In this document: piece by piece, positions 6,842 to 10,508 of the stretch | Position numbering within the stretch: position 1 is the first letter of the stretch | Layout: every line of letters begins with the position of its first letter | Assembly (NCBI GenBank): GCA_910584035.1 | Contig: CAJTZR010000069.1 | Coordinates: forward strand, 1 to 10,508 | Source: an uncultured Christensenella sp. | GTDB taxonomy: Bacteria; Bacillota; Clostridia; Christensenellales; UBA3700 | Reading direction: 5' to 3' | Length of the DNA: 10,508 nucleotides | Notes under the pieces: model-generated | Database searches by the model: none | Told to the model about the DNA's origin: nothing | Seen by the model: the letters and a program-made list of their open reading frames with translations, nothing else | Program-made: the position numbers and the translations under genes

Positions 6842-8146
6842 TTACAACGCATTAATATTAATTTTGTATATTTGCTTACTATCCTCAAGCACTTTGGCTT
6901 TTGAACTTATTTCCACTCCACAAACACAAATAATCTCTTGACCTATAGCAATTACTGGTAGTCTGTCACGCAACCTCAATGGAACTTTTTTATCCGTTAA
7001 AAAATCACCTAAGCTTTTTTTACCACCACCAAACTTTTGAATATAATCACCATTTTGCCTTAGTCTAATTTCCAAACTATCCAACTTATCTATAGCTATA
7101 TATAAGTTCTTATCAATACCACTTTGCAAGCAATTTTCAAACTTTTTCGCTTTGCAAATCTGCAATTCATATCCACCTATTTCAAAAATACCTTCTGAAA
7201 ATCGATACTTTTTTTGTGAATAACTAATTTTTTTTGCAATAACAACACCATCTTTTTCCTTATAAACAACTGTGTCGTAAGGCATATCAATTGAGCTATT
7301 TGCATTGCTTTCTGCAAACTCAAGAATAATATCAATATGCTTTCTTTCAATATCAAAGTTTATCCCCAAAAGGCTAAATGCACGCCTTATCATTTCAGCT
7401 TTTATTACATTGTGCTTGTTTTTAAAATCGCAATAAACACAATTATCCTCTAACATAAGTGTAGGTGTATTTTGGTCAATAAAGTCAAGCACTTCTTTAG
7501 CTATTTCAGCAAGGTTAAGCAAGCTATTACCAAACTGAGGATACTTTTGTTTTATAACTGGCAAAATCTCATTACGTGTAAAATTACGGCTATATTCATT
7601 ATCTAAATTTGTACTATCCTCGCAATATTCAATTTTATTGTCACGAATGTATTCCATAATTTCCGCTTTGCTAGTATGTAACAAAGGGTGAATGATATGT
7701 CCATTTTCCACTGCCATACCCGTCAAGCCATTAATGCCACAACCTCTTGCGATATGCATAAAAATGCTTTCCTCTTGGTCGGACTTATGATGTGCAGTCG
7801 CAACAACATAAGCATATTCCGCAGTCGCCTTTTCAAAAATTTTATGACGCAATATTCGTGCGGACTGTTCAATAGTGTAACCATTTTCTTTAGCAAAACT
7901 AATAGCATCTACATCATACTTGTATAATTTAATTCCGTATTTTTCTGCATATCTTTTAACAAAATCACTATCTCGTTTGCTTTCCTCACCACGTATATGG
8001 TGGTCAATATTAATAACAACATAGCTTTCTTTGGGGCGGTTTTGTCTAAACCACTCCAGCATTGCCATACTATCACTTCCACCGCTCACCGCCAATGCAA
8101 TAATCGGATACTTATCTAAAATGCAAACCATACTCGATTTTATCAT
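6842..8146 (-). CDS. tilS: tRNA(Ile)-lysidine synthetase
   Basis: TilS ligates lysine to C34 of tRNA-Ile(CAU) using ATP, changing its codon from AUG to AUA; it is usually essential. Seen in 434 residues: the PP-loop AVSGGSDSM (19-27), IDHHIRGEES (47-56), the active-site stretch TAHHKSDQEES (117-127) and ARGCGINGLTGM (133-144), HPLL (153-156), a middle domain (about 200-300) and the C-terminal TilS domain with NGDYI (365-369) and KSLGDFLTDKKVP (377-389). The usual DDQ of the AHHxDDQ motif reads SDQ here; the following QEES is kept. Length and domain order are normal. The ATG at 8146 has no clear Shine-Dalgarno site; an in-frame ATG at 8131 is the alternative. It opens a probable tilS-hpt unit. 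Confidence 0.95.
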   Translation of the reverse strand: MIKSSMVCILDKYPIIALAVSGGSDSMAMLEWFRQNRPKESYVVINIDHHIRGEESKRDSDFVKRYAEKYGIKLYKYDVDAISFAKENGYTIEQSARILRHKIFEKATAEYAYVVATAHHKSDQEESIFMHIARGCGINGLTGMAVENGHIIHPLLHTSKAEIMEYIRDNKIEYCEDSTNLDNEYSRNFTRNEILPVIKQKYPQFGNSLLNLAEIAKEVLDFIDQNTPTLMLEDNCVYCDFKNKHNVIKAEMIRRAFSLLGINFDIERKHIDIILEFAESNANSSIDMPYDTVVYKEKDGVVIAKKISYSQKKYRFSEGIFEIGGYELQICKAKKFENCLQSGIDKNLYIAIDKLDSLEIRLRQNGDYIQKFGGGKKSLGDFLTDKKVPLRLRDRLPVIAIGQEIICVCGVEISSKAKVLEDSKQIYKININAL

Positions 8147-8152
8147 ATATTT

Positions 8153-8181
8153 ATTATATATCTTTTTATAGCTTTTTGCAA
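8153..8181 (-). promoter_or_regulatory. Promoter candidate placing the tilS start at its ATG
   Basis: On the minus strand TTGCAA (8181-8176), a 17-base spacer and a perfect TATAAT (8158-8153) are followed by only 6 nt before ATG 8146. The predicted transcript would begin at or next to the A of the start codon, giving a leaderless mRNA, or would serve the in-frame ATG at 8131. Confidence 0.4.
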
Positions 8182-8184
8182 GAG

Positions 8185-8215
8185 ATTATATCCTTTTAAA
8201 AAAATTACTATACAA
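8185..8215 (-). promoter_or_regulatory. Alternative upstream tilS promoter
   Basis: On the minus strand TTGTAT (8215-8210) and a perfect TATAAT (8190-8185) are separated by a long 19-base spacer. It would give a leader of about 30 nt. It competes with the downstream candidate at 8153-8181. Confidence 0.35.
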
Positions 8216-8380
8216 ATAAATTGAAGTACCAACTTTTATCACCACTTAATTTGTTTATTATTATTTTATTTATAAATTTTTGTACTTTATAGCAAATTTA
8301 TATGGCAAATGAAAAGACTTTAATCTACTTTACTAACTATAGATTTTTGCAACAGACTATTGCCTTATAAATTTGTTTAT

Positions 8381-8419
8381 AAAAAAATTCGAGTGCGAAC
8401 TTTTATCACACCCGAATTT
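8381..8419 (-). terminator. Intrinsic terminator of the surface-protein gene
   Basis: On the minus strand bases 8419-8406 pair with 8398-8385: a 14-bp stem including two G-U wobbles (8412/8392, 8408/8396) around a 7-nt loop. Seven T follow (8387-8381), the first three overlapping the stem base. The wobbles pair only in minus-strand RNA. It lies 52 nt after the stop at 8471. Confidence 0.9.
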
Positions 8420-8470
8420 TATTTTCTATTTTTAATTTTACTATTTTAATTATTTTATCAGTACAAGCTA

Positions 8471-10508
8471 TTAAAAATAAAACTCAATTTTGCTTTTTCC
8501 GCAAATTACATTCCATAATATTTCAGTATTGCTAACTGATAACCCTTTTACATTACTTATCAACATTGCTGCTTGCAAATATGGCTTATCTGCAAAACTT
8601 TTGTATAAAGTAACATTATTTGCTACTTGCCTCAAATAATTGACATCTGCACTATTCACTTTGCCGTCACCAGTAATATCACCTAGTACTGATAAATAAA
8701 TTGTTTCAATATTACCATTTGATTTTAAGTGTTCTATTTTCCAACCAGTTCCAATAGCAAACTCGTAGCCATTACTGAACAAATTAGCAAATTTATTATC
8801 TGCACCATCACCATAAACTTGAGTTCCACTACAATCATATATCTTTAAGCTATTAAATTTAAACGGCAAAAGATTTTGAATAAACTCATTAACACTAGTG
8901 TTTGGCAATATCTTTCCTAAAATAAATACTCCGTTTGCAAGCTCTGCATCATTGTAATTATGCAATACTTCGTTTTCATTATAGTACTTACGAGTTCCGT
9001 CATTTTTATCAATATATAAATAGTCATATTCACTATCTGCAGTCTTATCTAAAAACACTTCACCATTTTTTAATACTATTCGTCCCTCCTCACTATCAAA
9101 CAAACTAGCTGGGTCAACACCTTTATTGTATCTTGTAAAACCATTTGTAATTGGATTAAAATAATTGTACTCTGGTACATAATAAGTGACAAATATCTTT
9201 TTCCCACTACCATCTTCCTTTAATTTTAATGTATTACTAATCGTAAAATAAGTATTTCTACCAACTAAATAAATATCACTCTTTTCACCATTTCGTTGTG
9301 TATTGCCATAAATATCGTTAGCACCATAAAATCGTAAATTACTACTTGTCATAATTCTTATTCCACCGCCATAATCACCACAACTATTATTAGCAACTAT
9401 CACATTACTTACAGCAACGCTTTGACAATATGAAGTAGTTATCCCACCACCACGTGAAACTGAATCATTATATGCAACTATTACATCAGAAATATACATA
9501 GCCCCAACGCCGTTAGCATAAATTCCTCCACCGAAATCATCCGATGTTCCAGTGGTTTTATTAAAAGCAATTAATGTGCCACCATTTATAGCAACACTAT
9601 ACGCACCTACACTACCTACAGCAGAACAATACTCACTTGAATTATCAAATATCAAACCACCACTTATTGCACCTAAAGTTGAAGCACAATAATCAATTGC
9701 CGAAGTTGTTTTTGACCAGTTTTCAGTAATTATTCCTCCGTGCATATAAAAATAAGCACCTTGGTGATTTACATTTATACCACCACCACTTGAATCAGCT
9801 ACACAAGCACCACCAGTAATTTTGCCATAATTCAACCCTTTTAAAGCATTGTATAATAATTCTCTATCATCCTTATATTGCTCATAAATATTTTCCACTT
9901 CCTCAGCATTGTATGAGGAATCATACAAATCTAATCTCCCCTCATAAACTAGGATAACATTCCCTTGAAATGTTGCTTTATCCCCAGTTAAATTACCTGC
10001 TTCATCTCTTGATTTCAAGCGTCTATCAATCGTATGACCATTCAAATCTAATGAAACCATAGCATCACTAGTTACTGCAGGACGACCAGAATAAAAAGCG
10101 TCACTATATCCTTGACCACTACCATCACTACCAAATGAAGTAACAAATATTTCATCGTCTTTTGCAAGCCAATCCTTTTCCAAAATAACATTTACATTAG
10201 CATTATGATTAGCGGAGTAAGTAATCGCCTCTTTCCACTTAGTTGCCATATTGCCACAAATACATGGTGTACCATCTTCACAAGTACAATCTGTACCAAG
10301 CCTAAAAGTTTGTCCCGCTGGCAATGTCACCTTTCCTTGAACATTTGTATTGATATTATTATCCTCTTGAGCCACATAATCTTGCTTAGCACTGCTTAAT
10401 AAACCAGTATTATCACTACTACTAGCAACGCTATTAACACTTAAACAGTAGGCAACCATAAGACAAATAATGGCTATCGCTAAAAAGATTATTCCCGCTC
10501 TTTTTATG
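8471..10508 (-). CDS. Secreted beta-helix surface protein with C-terminal dockerin-like module (5' end outside window)
   Basis: At least 678 residues are visible; the reading frame runs open to the window edge, so the true start lies beyond 10508. Numbered from the internal ATG at 10459, the 16 codons before it encode IKRAGIIFLAIAIICL, the basic and hydrophobic parts of a signal peptide, with likely cleavage near SVA-SS (residue 12). Then come a cluster of four cysteines (58, 60, 66, 68), a region with SLDLNGHTID (136-145) typical of beta-helix starts, and a right-handed beta-helix (about 165-410) with GGGI at 310-313, 337-340 and 364-367. A small module follows (about 515-590), then a dockerin-like end with GDITGDGKVNSADV (593-606). 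Homologues are extracellular adhesins or polysaccharide-active proteins. No catalytic residues are recognisable, so binding versus enzyme function is open. It is a single-gene unit within the window, ended by a strong terminator. Confidence 0.85.
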   Translation of the reverse strand, partial: IKRAGIIFLAIAIICLMVAYCLSVNSVASSSDNTGLLSSAKQDYVAQEDNNINTNVQGKVTLPAGQTFRLGTDCTCEDGTPCICGNMATKWKEAITYSANHNANVNVILEKDWLAKDDEIFVTSFGSDGSGQGYSDAFYSGRPAVTSDAMVSLDLNGHTIDRRLKSRDEAGNLTGDKATFQGNVILVYEGRLDLYDSSYNAEEVENIYEQYKDDRELLYNALKGLNYGKITGGACVADSSGGGINVNHQGAYFYMHGGIITENWSKTTSAIDYCASTLGAISGGLIFDNSSEYCSAVGSVGAYSVAINGGTLIAFNKTTGTSDDFGGGIYANGVGAMYISDVIVAYNDSVSRGGGITTSYCQSVAVSNVIVANNSCGDYGGGIRIMTSSNLRFYGANDIYGNTQRNGEKSDIYLVGRNTYFTISNTLKLKEDGSGKKIFVTYYVPEYNYFNPITNGFTRYNKGVDPASLFDSEEGRIVLKNGEVFLDKTADSEYDYLYIDKNDGTRKYYNENEVLHNYNDAELANGVFILGKILPNTSVNEFIQNLLPFKFNSLKIYDCSGTQVYGDGADNKFANLFSNGYEFAIGTGWKIEHLKSNGNIETIYLSVLGDITGDGKVNSADVNYLRQVANNVTLYKSFADKPYLQAAMLISNVKGLSVSNTEILWNVICGKSKIEFYF
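8498..8689 (-). other. Dockerin-like C-terminal domain
   Basis: Residues 591-654 of the surface protein. The first half carries a canonical calcium loop (D594, T596, D598, K600, N602, D605 in GDITGDGKVNSAD) followed by a VNYLRQVA helix. The second half (AAMLISNVKGLSVSNTEILWNVI, residues 630-652 by position) keeps the spacing and hydrophobic pattern but lacks the aspartates. True type I dockerins have two good loops, so cohesin binding is doubtful. Confidence 0.7.
9290..9532 (-). repeat. Three 27-residue beta-helix units
   Basis: GGGI begins residues 310, 337 and 364 of the surface protein, an exact 27-residue (81-bp) period. Each unit has GGGI near its start, a hydrophobic strand, and an asparagine-containing turn (VIVAYND, VIVANNS, NDIYGNT). 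This resembles the GGAI/FxxN pattern of Pmp-type beta-helix repeats. Earlier, less regular copies occur at GGGI 225-228 and GGLI 267-270. Confidence 0.7.

Larger units (their letters stand above)
8147..8470. other. Intergenic spacer between tilS and the surface-protein gene
   Basis: It contains the surface-protein terminator (8381-8419) and the two tilS promoter candidates (8153-8215). The remaining roughly 165 bases are AT-rich, and I see no gene or RNA in them. Confidence 0.7.

Noticed and set aside
8471..10508. Surface protein as part of a defence or toxin system
   Set aside because: No toxin, nuclease or immunity domain is visible and no partner gene adjoins it; the architecture fits an ordinary secreted beta-helix protein.

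Overview
The window is an AT-rich chromosomal segment from a low-GC Gram-positive bacterium, most likely a gut-associated, Clostridia-like Firmicute. The basis is strong AGGAGG/GGAG ribosome binding sites, SigA-type promoters, a TilS-Hpt gene pair, an archaeal/eukaryotic-type prolyl-tRNA synthetase, and a secreted right-handed beta-helix protein ending in a dockerin-like module. No rRNA or tRNA gene is present to place it more precisely. All seven protein genes lie on the minus strand, and all visible stop codons are TAA.

In transcription order (high to low coordinates): a secreted surface protein with signal peptide, 27-residue-spaced beta-helix turns and a C-terminal dockerin-like module enters from the right edge. 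Its 5' end lies outside the window, and it ends at a strong intrinsic terminator (8381-8419). After a gene-free spacer comes tilS (tRNA-Ile lysidine synthetase), then hpt (hypoxanthine phosphoribosyltransferase) 65-97 bp downstream depending on the hpt start. After a 250 bp spacer comes a tight trio: a CCA-adding enzyme or poly(A) polymerase-type nucleotidyltransferase, rmuC and a PHP-domain phosphoesterase. The trio is joined by a 1-nt TAATG overlap and a 23-nt overlap. proS follows behind its own promoter and ends at an intrinsic terminator (501-537). The leftmost 500 bases hold no recognisable gene, only a perfect 11-bp hairpin that could terminate transcription in either direction.

Functionally this is mainly a translation and tRNA neighbourhood: tilS modifies tRNA, cca finishes its 3' end and proS charges it. 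Purine salvage (hpt), genome maintenance (rmuC) and a TrpH/RNase AM-like PHP enzyme accompany them. The surface protein is a separate transcription unit. I see no mobile element, CRISPR array, phage gene or defence system, and no convincing undescribed system. The items most worth a second look are the surface protein's architecture (cysteine cluster, beta-helix, half-degenerate dockerin), three start-site corrections, a possible leaderless tilS start, and the structured non-coding DNA around the end of proS.
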